NCBI GenBank assembly: GCA_002840685.1
Contig: PHBU01000007.1
Span: forward strand, 1-64,000
Source: Chloroflexi bacterium HGW-Chloroflexi-6
Lineage (GTDB): Bacteria; Chloroflexota; Anaerolineae; Anaerolineales; Villigracilaceae
Reading direction: 5' to 3'
Length of the DNA: 64,000 nt
The notes beneath the pieces were generated by a model. That model was not told the DNA's origin and ran no database searches. It worked only from the letters and a program-made list of their open reading frames with translations. Within the stretch, counting starts at the first letter, position 1; each line of letters opens with the position of its first letter. Of this stretch, positions 8,568 to 16,984 are shown in pieces. The position numbers were made by a program, and so were the translations under genes.

Positions 8568-9497
8568 CTATTTCCATTCCTGTGGAATTTTCTGGATGTC
8601 GTAAGGCACGTTCTGGTAAACGTAGTAGTTGAGCCAGTTGGTGTAGAACAGGTTGGCGTGTGAGCGCCACAAGACGAAAGGCGGCTGGCCTGGGTCGTTG
8701 TTGGGGTAGTAGTTGTGCGGCAGGGCGATCGGCAAACCCTTCTTGACATCGCGATCGTATTCGCCTTTTAAGGTCAAGGGATCGTATTCCGAGTGGCCGG
8801 TGACGTAGAACTGGCGGCGGTTCTTGGATGCGACGATGTAGACCCCGGCTTCTGGTGATTCGGAGATGATATCGACCTCGGCCACTTTTTCGATGTCGCT
8901 GCGGCGGATCTCGGTGTGGCGCGAGTGCGGGGCATAGAAGATATCGTCGAATCCGCGCAGGATGGGTTCGTTGGCGAAGTTGGCCGTATGGGGGAAAACG
9001 CCGAACATTTTGGCGGGCAGTTCATATTTGGGAATGCCGTAGCGGTGGTACAGCCCGGCCTGGGCCGCCCAGCAGATGTGAAAAGTGGAGTGAACGTTCT
9101 CTTCGCTCCAGTCGAGCACTTCCTGCAGTTCGTTCCAGTAGTCCACTTCTTCGAAGGGCAGCAGTTCGACCGGCGCGCCGGTGATGATCAGACCATCGAA
9201 TTTCTGATCGAAAATATCGCGCGGGGCAACGTAGTGTTCGAGCAGGTGTTCGGGTGGGGTGTTCTTCGAGTCGTGGGTCAGGGTGTTGAGCAGGGTGATC
9301 TCGACTTGTAAGGGCGAGTTTCCCAACATGCGCAGCAGTTGGGTCTCGGTGGCGATCTTGGTCGGCATCAGGTTGAGAATCGCCAGACGCAGCGGACGGA
9401 TGTCCTGGCGGCGGGCGCGCTCTTCGTCCATAACGAAGATGTTTTCGCTTTCGAGCGTGGCTTTGGCGGGTAGGGTTGGGGGAATGATAACGGGCAT
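8568..9497 (-). CDS. metA: Homoserine O-acyltransferase, MetA type (predicted acetyl-CoA specific)
   Basis: MetA activates homoserine for sulfhydrylation in methionine synthesis. The 309-aa protein starts [11 protein letters not shown] and keeps the catalytic Cys in [17 protein letters not shown], and the His and Glu in [12 protein letters not shown]. The acyl-donor selectivity position reads [14 protein letters not shown]. In characterised MetA proteins Glu at this site (residue 111) goes with acetyl-CoA and Gly with succinyl-CoA, so acetyl transfer is predicted despite the common 'succinyltransferase' label. This agrees with metY just upstream, whose enzyme uses O-acetylhomoserine. It is transcribed after metY across a 129-nt gap holding an inverted repeat; a TATAAT box at 9562-9567 may also give a separate promoter. 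Confidence 0.92.
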   Translation of the reverse strand: MPVIIPPTLPAKATLESENIFVMDEERARRQDIRPLRLAILNLMPTKIATETQLLRMLGNSPLQVEITLLNTLTHDSKNTPPEHLLEHYVAPRDIFDQKFDGLIITGAPVELLPFEEVDYWNELQEVLDWSEENVHSTFHICWAAQAGLYHRYGIPKYELPAKMFGVFPHTANFANEPILRGFDDIFYAPHSRHTEIRRSDIEKVAEVDIISESPEAGVYIVASKNRRQFYVTGHSEYDPLTLKGEYDRDVKKGLPIALPHNYYPNNDPGQPPFVLWRSHANLFYTNWLNYYVYQNVPYDIQKIPQEWK

Positions 9498-9575
9498 AAG
9501 TTTCCTTTAACTCAGAATGGTGAATGACACTTGCATCGCACGCAAGTGCAGTTGTGAATGCATTATAGCCAATGA

Positions 9576-9616
9576 AGAGTGCAGAATGCAGATTTTTATT
9601 CTGCATTCTGCACTCT
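9576..9616. repeat. Perfect inverted repeat of the GTGCAGAATGCAG family
   Basis: Two perfect 16-bp arms (AGAGTGCAGAATGCAG and complement) with a 9-nt A/T-rich loop, lying between metY and metA. Related GCAGAATG-rich stretches occur near 41022-41072, 41651-41760 and 63064-63095, so this is a dispersed repeat and not only a local terminator. Confidence 0.7.
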
Positions 9617-9626
9617 GACTTTTGCA

Positions 9627-10913
9627 TTACCCGAGCGCTTGACCCAGATCCCACAAAATGTCTTCGATATCTTCGATGCCGATACTCAGGCGCACGAAGT
9701 CGGGGCTGACGCCAGCGCTGACCTGCTGTTCTTCGTTCAGCTGGCTGTGGGTGGTGGTAGCCGGGTGGATAGCGAGACTCTTGGCGTCGCCAACGTTGGC
9801 CAGGTGGCTGAAGAGCTGCAGGCTTTCGATGAACTTCTTACCGGCTTCCGCGCCGCCCTTGATGCCGAACCCGAGGATGGCGCCGGCGCCCTTGGGCAGG
9901 TAACGCTTGGCGCGTTCGTAATCGGGGTGACTCTTCAGGCCAGGATATTTAACCCAGCTGACCTTGGGGTGTTTCTCAAGGTATTCGGCAACCGCCTGGG
10001 TGTTCTGGACATGCCGGTCGAGGCGCAGGGAGAGCGTTTCGATGCCGAGCAGGGTTTGCCAGGCGTTGAAGGGTGACTGGCAGGCGCCGAAATCGCGTAG
10101 GACCTGGACACGGGCCTTGATCGCGAAGGGCGGCAGTCCCGCGCCGAGCAGGTCGGCGTAGACCAGGCCGTGGTATGAGGGGTCGGGGCTGGTGAAATTG
10201 GCGAAGCGTCCGCTGGTCCAATCGAAGTTGCCGCCGTCGACGATCACGCCGCCGATGCTGGTGCCGTTGCCGGTCAGGAATTTGGTGGTGCTGTGGGTGA
10301 TGACGTTTGCGCCCCACTCAAACGGGCGGAACAGGTAGGGCGTGGCGAAGGTATTGTCGATCATCAGCACGATATTGTGCTTTTTGGCGATCTCGGCCAC
10401 TTCCTCGAACGGGAACACGGAAATATCGGGGTTGCCCAGGGTTTCACCGTAAAGGATCTTGGTGTTCGGACGAATGGCCTTCTCGAACTCTTCGGGCTTG
10501 GTCGGGTCGACGAAAGTGACCTCGATGCCCAGCTTGGGCAGGCTGTACTTGAACTGGTTGTACGTTCCGCCATACAGGCGGCTGGATGAGACGATATGGT
10601 CCCCGGCTTCGGCCAGGGTGAAGATGGCCTGGGCCTGGGCGGCGTGCCCGCTGCTGGCGGCCAGGCCGGCCACGCCGCCTTCCAGGCTGGCGATGCGCTG
10701 TTCGAGCACATCGGTGGTCGGGTTCATCAGGCGGGTGTAAATGTTGCCGAGTTCTTTGAGTGCAAATAAATTGGCGGCATGTTCGGTGCTCTTGAACTGA
10801 TAACTGGTGGTCTGGTAGAGCGGGACGGCGCGCGAACCGGTGGTCGGGTCGGGGCTGTAGCCAGCGTGCAGTTGGCGGGTGGAAAATCCTTGCTTGTGGG
10901 TGCTGTCAGACAT
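9627..10913 (-). CDS. metY: O-acetylhomoserine sulfhydrylase
   Basis: MetY makes homocysteine from O-acetylhomoserine and sulfide (it can also act as O-acetylhomoserine aminocarboxypropyltransferase). The 428-aa length and the opening GFSTRQLHAGYSPDPTTGSR are typical. The PLP lysine sits in THSTTKFLTGNGTSIGG, with YTRLMNPTTDVLE and SSGHAAQAQAI upstream and a C-terminal SAGVSPDFVRLSIGIED. I chose the ATG at 10913 over an in-frame upstream codon at 11012 because AAAGGAGAG lies directly before it and the upstream residues are not family-like. It is the first gene of a metY-metA unit controlled by the leader at 10983-11188. Confidence 0.95.
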   Translation of the reverse strand: MSDSTHKQGFSTRQLHAGYSPDPTTGSRAVPLYQTTSYQFKSTEHAANLFALKELGNIYTRLMNPTTDVLEQRIASLEGGVAGLAASSGHAAQAQAIFTLAEAGDHIVSSSRLYGGTYNQFKYSLPKLGIEVTFVDPTKPEEFEKAIRPNTKILYGETLGNPDISVFPFEEVAEIAKKHNIVLMIDNTFATPYLFRPFEWGANVITHSTTKFLTGNGTSIGGVIVDGGNFDWTSGRFANFTSPDPSYHGLVYADLLGAGLPPFAIKARVQVLRDFGACQSPFNAWQTLLGIETLSLRLDRHVQNTQAVAEYLEKHPKVSWVKYPGLKSHPDYERAKRYLPKGAGAILGFGIKGGAEAGKKFIESLQLFSHLANVGDAKSLAIHPATTTHSQLNEEQQVSAGVSPDFVRLSIGIEDIEDILWDLGQALG

Positions 10914-10982
10914 TGGTTTTCTCTCCTTTGATGAGATAGGGTTGGGATAAATCAAACGGATTTGGCGGTCCGGTGATTGGCA

Positions 10983-11043
10983 AAATAAAAAGCGGCGGAC
11001 AGCCTTTCGCAAACTGGAAGTTTGCGGGAAGACTGTCCGCCGC
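10983..11043 (-). terminator. Intrinsic terminator in the metY leader
   Basis: On the minus strand, a stem of 11 perfect bp (GCGGCGGACAG with CTGTCCGCCGC) encloses a second 8-bp hairpin (CGCAAACT/AGTTTGCG) and is followed by TTTTTATTT. It lies about 70 nt before the metY start, so it must be bypassed for metY expression. Confidence 0.85.
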
Positions 11044-11188
11044 CTGGCGGTGCGCCCTGAGAGGGCGCGCTCGGATTAAGCGTTATGCTCAACCTCCGAG
11101 GCGGTGGGATCAGCTCCCGCCCGGGGCATGGACATGGGTAAACAGCTACAGGGTTTATATTTCATCAGATTTATCTCTTTCAAGATTT
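10983..11188 (-). promoter_or_regulatory. Structured 5' leader of metY-metA, candidate riboswitch/attenuator
   Basis: From the predicted start near 11188 to metY the leader is about 275 nt. In transcript order it contains a hairpin with GGCGG/CCGCC ends (11099-11122), a long hairpin with a GG bulge (CTCGGA-GG-TTGAGC ... GCTTAA-TCCGAG, 11070-11100), a 7-bp hairpin GCGCCCT/AGGGCGC (11052-11068), a CCGCC-A-GGCGG element, and then the strong terminator. Anti-termination by re-pairing of the CCGCC segments is plausible. I looked for SAM-I, SAM-II, SAM-IV, SAH, cobalamin and T-box consensus elements and found none. A 19-codon open frame beginning MSMPRAGADPTASEVEHNA (11076-11135) overlaps the hairpins but has no ribosome binding site. 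Control by SAM or methionine is inferred only from the downstream genes. Confidence 0.6.
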
Positions 11189-11194
11189 CGCGCA

Positions 11195-11222
11195 ATTATA
11201 TGGATTGTTAGGAAGTTGTCAA
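11195..11222 (-). promoter_or_regulatory. Sigma-70 promoter of metY-metA
   Basis: Perfect TTGACA (11217-11222) and TATAAT (11195-11200) with 16-bp spacing on the minus strand. This is the same arrangement as at the trp T-box. Confidence 0.85.
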
Positions 11223-11450
11223 GACAATAATTGAAATTGGCTATAGAATTAAATCAACACGGAAACTTTTTGAGGTCTCCGTGCGTCTGTGAGCTAACTA
11301 ACATTCTGACGGGGGTTGCACACACACAAAGGCAGGAGGCAAAACGTACTGATACGATTTCCTGTTTGTGGCTTGTTCCCTGCCCAACGCCGAGGGCCCG
11401 GAACGTACTATTGTCGCTTTTTTTTGAACAACTGTAAGAAGGAGAAAGAA

Positions 11451-13040
11451 ATGACCGCCAAGTTTTTGGTTCATTTTGCATTGCTTGTTTTGGTAGGTTT
11501 GATTTCAGCCTGTGGGGCTCCAGCGGCTACCGCGCCAACTTCTGAAAAATATCTTGAACCTGGTGCACAGGTTTACGAGGAGCCTGCTGCGCCTGCCGCC
11601 GAGTATGAGTCTGCGCCCGCCGAAGAGGGGTTAGCGGCTCCAGCGCCGCACTCAGCGCCAGACAACGACCCGGCTGATGATATGTTCTTCAAAGACTACG
11701 GGGTCAACCCGATGGTGGATGTCGAGGATGATAACCTGTCCACCTTTGCGCTGGATGTTGATACCGGCTCCTATACGGTAGCCAGAAGCTATGTCATGGA
11801 TGGCAATATCCCGCCCACGGATGCGGTCCGGGTTGAGGAGTTTATCAACTATTTCGAGCAGGGCTATCCTTTCCCGCCGGAACGCCGCGCTTTTGGCATT
11901 CACATCGATGGAGCGCCCAGCCCCTTTGCCCAAACCGAACGCTACGAGATGATGCGTGTCGGAATCCAGGGGTATGAGGTTCCCGAAGATGAGCGCAAGG
12001 ATGTTTCGCTGACCTTTGTGATCGATGTTTCCGGTTCGATGGACATGGACAATCGCCTGGAACTGGTTAAACGCTCGCTCGAATTGTTGGTTGAGCGGCT
12101 GGGCCGGCGCGACCGGGTCAGCATCGTGGTTTACGGGTCAGATGCGCGGGTCGTGTTGGAGCCAACTCCCGGGGACGAGCAGGATATCATCCTGAGAGCC
12201 ATTCGCAGGCTGCGCCCCGAAGGCTCGACCAATGCCGAGGCCGGGCTGCGGCTCGGTTACCAGATGGCATCTGAAGCGTTCAACTCCGAAGCCATCAATC
12301 GTGTCGTTTTGTGCTCGGACGGGGTTGCCAATGTTGGCGCGACCGGAGCTGGCTCGATCTGGGAAGAGATCGAACGCTATGCCCGCGAAGGTATTACCCT
12401 GACCAGCATTGGCTTTGGGATGGACAATTACAACGATGTGCTGATGGAACAACTGGCTGACAATGGCGATGGTTTCTATGCCTACGTTGATGACATCAAG
12501 GAAGCCGAACGCCTGTTCGTCGATGACCTGACCAGCACTTTGCAGGTGATCGCAATGAACGCCAAGGTGCAGGTTGAGTTCAACCCCGAGGTCGTGGCGC
12601 GCTACCGCCTGGTCGGGTACGAGAACCGCGATGTCGCCGATGAAGACTTCCGTGAAAATGATGTCGATGCCGGTGAGATTGGCGCCGGGCACAGCGTTAC
12701 CGCCCTGTACGAGATCAAACTCTACCCCGAGGCCGAAGGCCGGATCGCCACCGTTTTCCTGCGCTGGCAGGATCCGGATACGGGTGAGGTGGTCGAGCTC
12801 TCCAGCGATTTCAACGCCAACGAAATGGAAAGAGATTTCGAGGACGCCGATCCTTACTTCCAGTGGACGGTGATCGTGGCCGAATACGCCGAAGTGCTGC
12901 GCGACAGTTACTGGGCCCGGGAAAGCAGCTTTGGCGATGTGCTGGTCGAAGCGCGCCGGGTGGCCGATGAATTGATCCGCGACCCGGATGTCGAAGAGTT
13001 TGTCGAATTGGTGCGCAAGGCCAACCGCCTCGACGATTAG
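11451..13040 (+). CDS. VWA-domain lipoprotein, YfbK type
   Basis: A 529-aa secreted lipoprotein. The signal sequence ends in a lipobox LISAC, followed by a low-complexity Ala/Pro/Glu linker (about residues 25-75). The YfbK N-terminal module contains DNLSTFALDVDTGSYTVARS, and the von Willebrand A domain starts at FVIDVSGSMD with a complete MIDAS motif (DxSGS). The C-terminal part resembles the DUF3520 region of YfbK proteins. The function is unknown; metal-dependent adhesion or scaffold roles are known for VWA domains. The ATG at 11451 has AGAAGGAGAAAG just before it and yields a proper lipoprotein signal, unlike the in-frame codon at 11316. Confidence 0.88.
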   Translation: MTAKFLVHFALLVLVGLISACGAPAATAPTSEKYLEPGAQVYEEPAAPAAEYESAPAEEGLAAPAPHSAPDNDPADDMFFKDYGVNPMVDVEDDNLSTFALDVDTGSYTVARSYVMDGNIPPTDAVRVEEFINYFEQGYPFPPERRAFGIHIDGAPSPFAQTERYEMMRVGIQGYEVPEDERKDVSLTFVIDVSGSMDMDNRLELVKRSLELLVERLGRRDRVSIVVYGSDARVVLEPTPGDEQDIILRAIRRLRPEGSTNAEAGLRLGYQMASEAFNSEAINRVVLCSDGVANVGATGAGSIWEEIERYAREGITLTSIGFGMDNYNDVLMEQLADNGDGFYAYVDDIKEAERLFVDDLTSTLQVIAMNAKVQVEFNPEVVARYRLVGYENRDVADEDFRENDVDAGEIGAGHSVTALYEIKLYPEAEGRIATVFLRWQDPDTGEVVELSSDFNANEMERDFEDADPYFQWTVIVAEYAEVLRDSYWARESSFGDVLVEARRVADELIRDPDVEEFVELVRKANRLDD

Positions 13041-13050
13041 TTTTAGCGAA

Positions 13051-13118
13051 TGCCCCGCAGGTTTTCCCGAGTGACCTCATGAAATTGCAAGGTTTCACGG
13101 GCCGAAATCTGCGGGGCA
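13051..13118 (+). terminator. Stem-loop after the VWA gene
   Basis: 10-bp arms TGCCCCGCAG and CTGCGGGGCA flank a partly self-complementary loop, followed by AATTTGTT. It is a likely terminator of the VWA gene, with a weak U-tract. Confidence 0.55.
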
Positions 13119-13139
13119 ATTTGTTCCTGGCGTGGGGTG

Positions 13140-13145
13140 TATAAT
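13140..13145 (+). promoter_or_regulatory. -10 box of the MFS gene
   Basis: TATAAT 28 nt before the ATG at 13174. It places transcription start near 13152, which excludes the in-frame start codon at 13132. Confidence 0.55.
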
Positions 13146-13173
13146 TCTGGCACTCCATTTTTCTGCCAGGGTT

Positions 13174-14418
13174 ATGACAAACCAAGCCCCAACCTCCCCT
13201 TTTGATATTGAAAGACAAAATTATCGCAACGTTCAACTCGATGCCATTGGCGTTGGGCTGGCTTCTGCCGCTGCGCCTTTCCTGCCGGTCTTTTTGGCGC
13301 GCCTGGGGGCCAGCAACTTCCAGGTTGGCCTGCTCTCATCCATGCCGGGTGTCACCGGATTGATCCTGGCGATCATCGTCGGGCGCTTCCTGCAAACCCG
13401 CCGCAACATCGTACCCTGGTTCAGCCTGTCGCGTTTGCTGGTACTCTCCAGCTATGCCTTTACCGGGCTGATCGCCATTTTTGTTGCCCAGGCGCTGGCG
13501 GTTAAATCCATTCTGGCGGTTTGGGCGCTGGCGACCCTGCCACAAACCGCCCTGGCGGTGGCTTTCAGCGTGGTGATGAACGCCGTCGCCGGGCCGGACG
13601 GGCGCTATAACCTGCTCAGCCGTCGCTGGGCGATCATCGGCCTGACCAATACGGTGGTGACGTTTCTGGCAACCCAGATGCTCGACCGGGTTGTTTTTCC
13701 GCTTAACTACCAGCTTTTATTCATCGCCCTCTCGGTCGGTGGCTTGATCAGTTTTTACTTCTCGAGCCGCATCACCCTGCCAGACCAATCGCCTCCGCCA
13801 CTTGTCAAAACGGGACAACCCCTGGGCGCGATTTTGCGCGATTATCGGGAACTGCTGCGCACCAACCCGGCATTTGTTTCGTTTGTCTCGAAGCGTTTTG
13901 TCTACCTTTCGGCGATTGCCCTCGGCGCGCCGATCTTCCCACTCTATTACGTCCGCCAGGCAGCCGCTACCGACGCCCAGATCGGGACGATCAACATGAC
14001 CCTGACCTTGATGCTGATGGTGGGCTACTTCACCTGGGCGCGTGTTTCCCCGAAGCGCGGCGCTCGTTTTGTGCTTTTGGTGACGACCCTCGGGCTGACT
14101 CTCTACCCGGCGCTCACCTCCACTTCGGTCGATATCCGCTTGATGATCGCTTTTGCGGGGCTGGCGGGTTTTTTCCAGGCGGGCATCGACCTGGTCTTCT
14201 TCGACGAGTTGATGAAAACTGTTCCGCCTGAATACAGCGCAACCCTGGTTTCGATCGCCCAAAGCCTGCAATATCTGTCCGCGATCCTGGCCCCGCTGAT
14301 CGGAACCTTTCTTGCCGATACGATCGGCCTTTCGGGGGCCCTGCTGGTCAGCGCCGGATTGAGATTGATCGGTTTCCTGCTCTTCCTGCGCCCCGATCGA
14401 CGCGCAAATGGCGGATAA
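13174..14418 (+). CDS. Major facilitator superfamily transporter
   Basis: A 414-aa integral membrane protein with about 12 hydrophobic segments and the MFS-like loop GRFLQTRRNIVPWF after the second segment. The substrate is not recognisable. The start at 13174 (MTNQAPTSPFD) is set by the -10 box at 13140. The gene stands alone between the VWA and HhH genes, each with its own signals. Confidence 0.8.
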   Translation: MTNQAPTSPFDIERQNYRNVQLDAIGVGLASAAAPFLPVFLARLGASNFQVGLLSSMPGVTGLILAIIVGRFLQTRRNIVPWFSLSRLLVLSSYAFTGLIAIFVAQALAVKSILAVWALATLPQTALAVAFSVVMNAVAGPDGRYNLLSRRWAIIGLTNTVVTFLATQMLDRVVFPLNYQLLFIALSVGGLISFYFSSRITLPDQSPPPLVKTGQPLGAILRDYRELLRTNPAFVSFVSKRFVYLSAIALGAPIFPLYYVRQAAATDAQIGTINMTLTLMLMVGYFTWARVSPKRGARFVLLVTTLGLTLYPALTSTSVDIRLMIAFAGLAGFFQAGIDLVFFDELMKTVPPEYSATLVSIAQSLQYLSAILAPLIGTFLADTIGLSGALLVSAGLRLIGFLLFLRPDRRANGG

Positions 14419-14475
14419 TTTTCAGTCCTGGCCGATTTTGCTGTAAAATGAAAGTATCGCAAAAGAAGGCTAAAA

Positions 14476-15435
14476 ATGAACGATTTTCTCGAATTTCTCA
14501 ACACTGCCGATACCGAAAGTTTACAAAAAACGCCCGGCGTCAGCCCGGCCCTGGCCGAACGGATCATCGCCGCGCGGCCTTTCGCCAGCCTCGAAGACTG
14601 CCGGCGCGTCAGCGGCCTGGGCGAGAAACTCATCCAGCGTTTGCAGGATTCTTTTCAGGGAACAATAGCCATGTCCGAAGAAACTTCGCTTGTCCCCAGC
14701 CCGTCGCCCGAACCCGAATCCGTCCCGTCCCGACCTGAGCTGGCCCCCAAACCGCAGTCGAATTTTGGACAGCGCTTGGGGCGCGCTTTCGTTGGCTTTC
14801 TCAAATTTCTTTTGACGCTTTTCATCATCCTTGTCATCCTGGGCGGGATCGGAGCCGGCCTGTATTTCGGCCTGCCTTACCTGTATCAGGTGTATGTTGT
14901 GCCGGTCAACCAGAACACGGCCCGCATCGCCGATGTTGCCCACCAACAGGCGCGGGATGTGCTGGCCCTGCAAGCTGAGATCGACTTGCTCAAAGAACGC
15001 GATATGCAGTTCGAAACCCAGTTGGCAACGATTGAAACCGCGATTGAGACCCATACCACCAGCCTGGCCCGGCTGGATGAAATGCAGGCCAAGCTCGACC
15101 TGGCCGCCAACCAGGAGCGCGAAGGACTCAACGCCGAACTATCGCGCCAGATAGAGTTGACGCGCGCCATCGAATTGCTCTCCCGCGCGCGCCTGTATCT
15201 TTCGCAAAGCAATTTTGGCCAGGCCCGCCTAGATGTGCAATCGGCCCGGGATTTGCTGACCGGGCTGCGGGTGGAATTCCCGGCCGACAAACTGGCCTCG
15301 CTCGATGCAGTGCTGTCCCGCCTCGACCTGGTTTTGGGCAACCTGCCCGATTTCCCCGTCATCGCAGTCGATGATCTGAATATTGCCTGGAACTTGCTGG
15401 TGCTCGGTTTGCCCGAGACAGGCGCAACCCCATAA
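14476..15435 (+). CDS. Helix-hairpin-helix membrane protein with coiled coil
   Basis: A 319-aa protein of unknown function with an unusual domain order. Residues 1-60 form a ComEA/PolX-like double HhH (TPGVSPALAERIIAARPF and VSGLGEKLIQRL). A Pro-rich linker follows, then one transmembrane helix (about 110-145, FIILVILGGIGAGLYFG), and then a long coiled coil (about 155-235) with DLLKERDMQFETQLATIETA. The C-terminal helical region is Leu/Ala-rich. The HhH fold usually binds DNA or mediates protein contacts, and is predicted cytoplasmic here. A TAAAAT box lies at 14444-14449 and GAAGG precedes the start. Confidence 0.75.
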   Translation: MNDFLEFLNTADTESLQKTPGVSPALAERIIAARPFASLEDCRRVSGLGEKLIQRLQDSFQGTIAMSEETSLVPSPSPEPESVPSRPELAPKPQSNFGQRLGRAFVGFLKFLLTLFIILVILGGIGAGLYFGLPYLYQVYVVPVNQNTARIADVAHQQARDVLALQAEIDLLKERDMQFETQLATIETAIETHTTSLARLDEMQAKLDLAANQEREGLNAELSRQIELTRAIELLSRARLYLSQSNFGQARLDVQSARDLLTGLRVEFPADKLASLDAVLSRLDLVLGNLPDFPVIAVDDLNIAWNLLVLGLPETGATP

Positions 15436-15440
15436 ACCCG

Positions 15441-15468
15441 TAGCGCGAGGCATTATTCTCTCGCGCTA
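15441..15468 (+). terminator. Hairpin after the HhH gene
   Basis: 9-bp arms TAGCGCGAG/CTCGCGCTA with a 10-nt loop just after the stop codon. The following AAAATTTC is not a strong U-tract. Confidence 0.45.
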
Positions 15469-15517
15469 TAAAATTTCATAATCAACGGTATATCTCATAT
15501 CTTTTTAGGAGACCCTT

Positions 15518-16936
15518 ATGACCTTCAAAATTAAATTTGGCACCGATGGCTGGCGCGGCGTGATCGCCGAAGAATACACTTTCGACAACGTCCGGCGCTG
15601 CGCCCAGGGCTACGCTTCGTACATGCTCGAACAAGGTAATGTCGGCAAGTCGATCGTGGTCGGCTTCGACAAGCGCTTTGGCAGCGAAAATTTTGCCGCT
15701 TCCGTCGCCGAAGTGCTGGCGGGCAACGGTTTCAAGGTCTTCCTGACCGACAGCGCCACGCCGACCCCGGTCATCGCTTTCGCGGTGGTCAATACCAAGT
15801 CTTGCGGCGCGGTCAACATCACCGCCAGCCATAACCCGCCAGCGGATAATGGCTTCAAGGTCCGCAACGAGACCGGCGGGGCGATCGACCCCGAAGGACT
15901 GCTGCGCATCGAAGCGCTGATCCCCGATTCGGTGGAGTCTGCCAAACGCCTGGCGATGGCCGAGGCTGAGGGCAAGATCGTTGTTTTCGATGCCCATACG
16001 CCCTATTTTGAGCACATCCGCAAGCTGATTGACCTGCAGCCCATCCGCGACGCCGGCCTGACCGTGGTGGTGGATGTGATGTGGGGCAACGGCGCGGGCT
16101 ATTTCACCAAACTGCTGGGCGGCGGCAAGACACGCATCATTGAAATCCATAACGAGCGCAACCCGTCTTTTCCTGAAATGAAACGCCCCGAACCGATCCG
16201 CCCCAACATCGATGTTGGGCTAAAGGCCACCGTCGCGAACAAGGCAGACATTTTGCTCGTGACCGACGGCGATGCCGACCGCTGTGGGATTGGCGACGAG
16301 AACGGCGAATTTATCAACCAGTTGCGCGTGTATGCCCTGCTGGCTTATTACCTGCTCGAAGTGCGCGGAGAGCGCGGCGATATCGTCAAGACGCTTTCGA
16401 CAACCAACATGCTCAACCGCCTGGGCGAGATCTACGGAGTGCCTGTCCACGAGACTGGGGTCGGATTCAAGTATGTCGCCCCCAAGATGACCGAGACCAA
16501 CGCCCTGATCGGCGGCGAAGAAAGCGGCGGATACGCCTTCCGCGGCAATGTGCCCGAACGCGACGGCATCCTGGCGGGCCTGTATATGCTCGATTTGATG
16601 GTGCGCACCGGCAAGAAGCCGACCGAGCTGCTCAAGATCCTGTTCGAGAAGGTCGGCGGCGAATACTTCTACGACCGGGTCGACAGTGCCTTCAGCGGCG
16701 ACCGCGCCACCCGCGAGAAGATGATCCTGGATGCCAACCCGAAAACCCTGGGCGGATTGAAAGTAACCGAGCTGGTCACGGTCGATGGCTTCCAGTTCCG
16801 CATGGAAGACGGCGGCTGGATGTTGATCCGCTTCAGCGGCACCGAGCCGATCATGCGCGTCTACTGCGAAACCCGCCACGGCGACAAAGTCCAGGCGATC
16901 TTGCAGGACGGCCTGAAAGTGGCCGGGATCAAGTAA
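15518..16936 (+). CDS. Alpha-D-phosphohexomutase (phosphoglucomutase/phosphomannomutase family)
   Basis: A 472-aa cytosolic enzyme that interconverts hexose 1- and 6-phosphates. The four family loops are present in order: phosphoserine loop TASHNPP (about residue 105), Mg-binding DGDADRCG (about 250), sugar-binding GEESGGYA (about 330) and phosphate-binding [14 protein letters not shown] (about 440). The opening [15 protein letters not shown] is typical. Glucose versus mannose preference cannot be decided from sequence. TTAGGAGACCC precedes the ATG and a strong terminator follows. Confidence 0.9.
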   Translation: MTFKIKFGTDGWRGVIAEEYTFDNVRRCAQGYASYMLEQGNVGKSIVVGFDKRFGSENFAASVAEVLAGNGFKVFLTDSATPTPVIAFAVVNTKSCGAVNITASHNPPADNGFKVRNETGGAIDPEGLLRIEALIPDSVESAKRLAMAEAEGKIVVFDAHTPYFEHIRKLIDLQPIRDAGLTVVVDVMWGNGAGYFTKLLGGGKTRIIEIHNERNPSFPEMKRPEPIRPNIDVGLKATVANKADILLVTDGDADRCGIGDENGEFINQLRVYALLAYYLLEVRGERGDIVKTLSTTNMLNRLGEIYGVPVHETGVGFKYVAPKMTETNALIGGEESGGYAFRGNVPERDGILAGLYMLDLMVRTGKKPTELLKILFEKVGGEYFYDRVDSAFSGDRATREKMILDANPKTLGGLKVTELVTVDGFQFRMEDGGWMLIRFSGTEPIMRVYCETRHGDKVQAILQDGLKVAGIK

Positions 16937-16956
16937 AGTCAATTGGTAAGAAATCA

Positions 16957-16982
16957 AAACTCCCCGCAAGGGGAGTTTTTTT
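16957..16982. terminator. Bidirectional intrinsic terminator
   Basis: CTCCCC-GCAA-GGGGAG hairpin flanked by AAAA and TTTTTTT, between the convergent phosphohexomutase and UbiA-like genes; it can serve both. Confidence 0.9.
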
Positions 16983-16984
16983 GT

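Noticed and set aside
10914-11012. Upstream in-frame start for metY
   Set aside because: The extra 33 residues overlap the leader, lack similarity to the family, and an excellent ribosome binding site precedes the ATG at 10913.
10983-11188. metY leader as a SAM-I riboswitch or T-box
   Set aside because: None of the conserved core segments (for SAM-I: GGAGGGA, GATGAA-CCxGGCAACC, GGTGCCAA; for T-box: GGGTGGNACC) is present. It is therefore reported as an unassigned structured leader.
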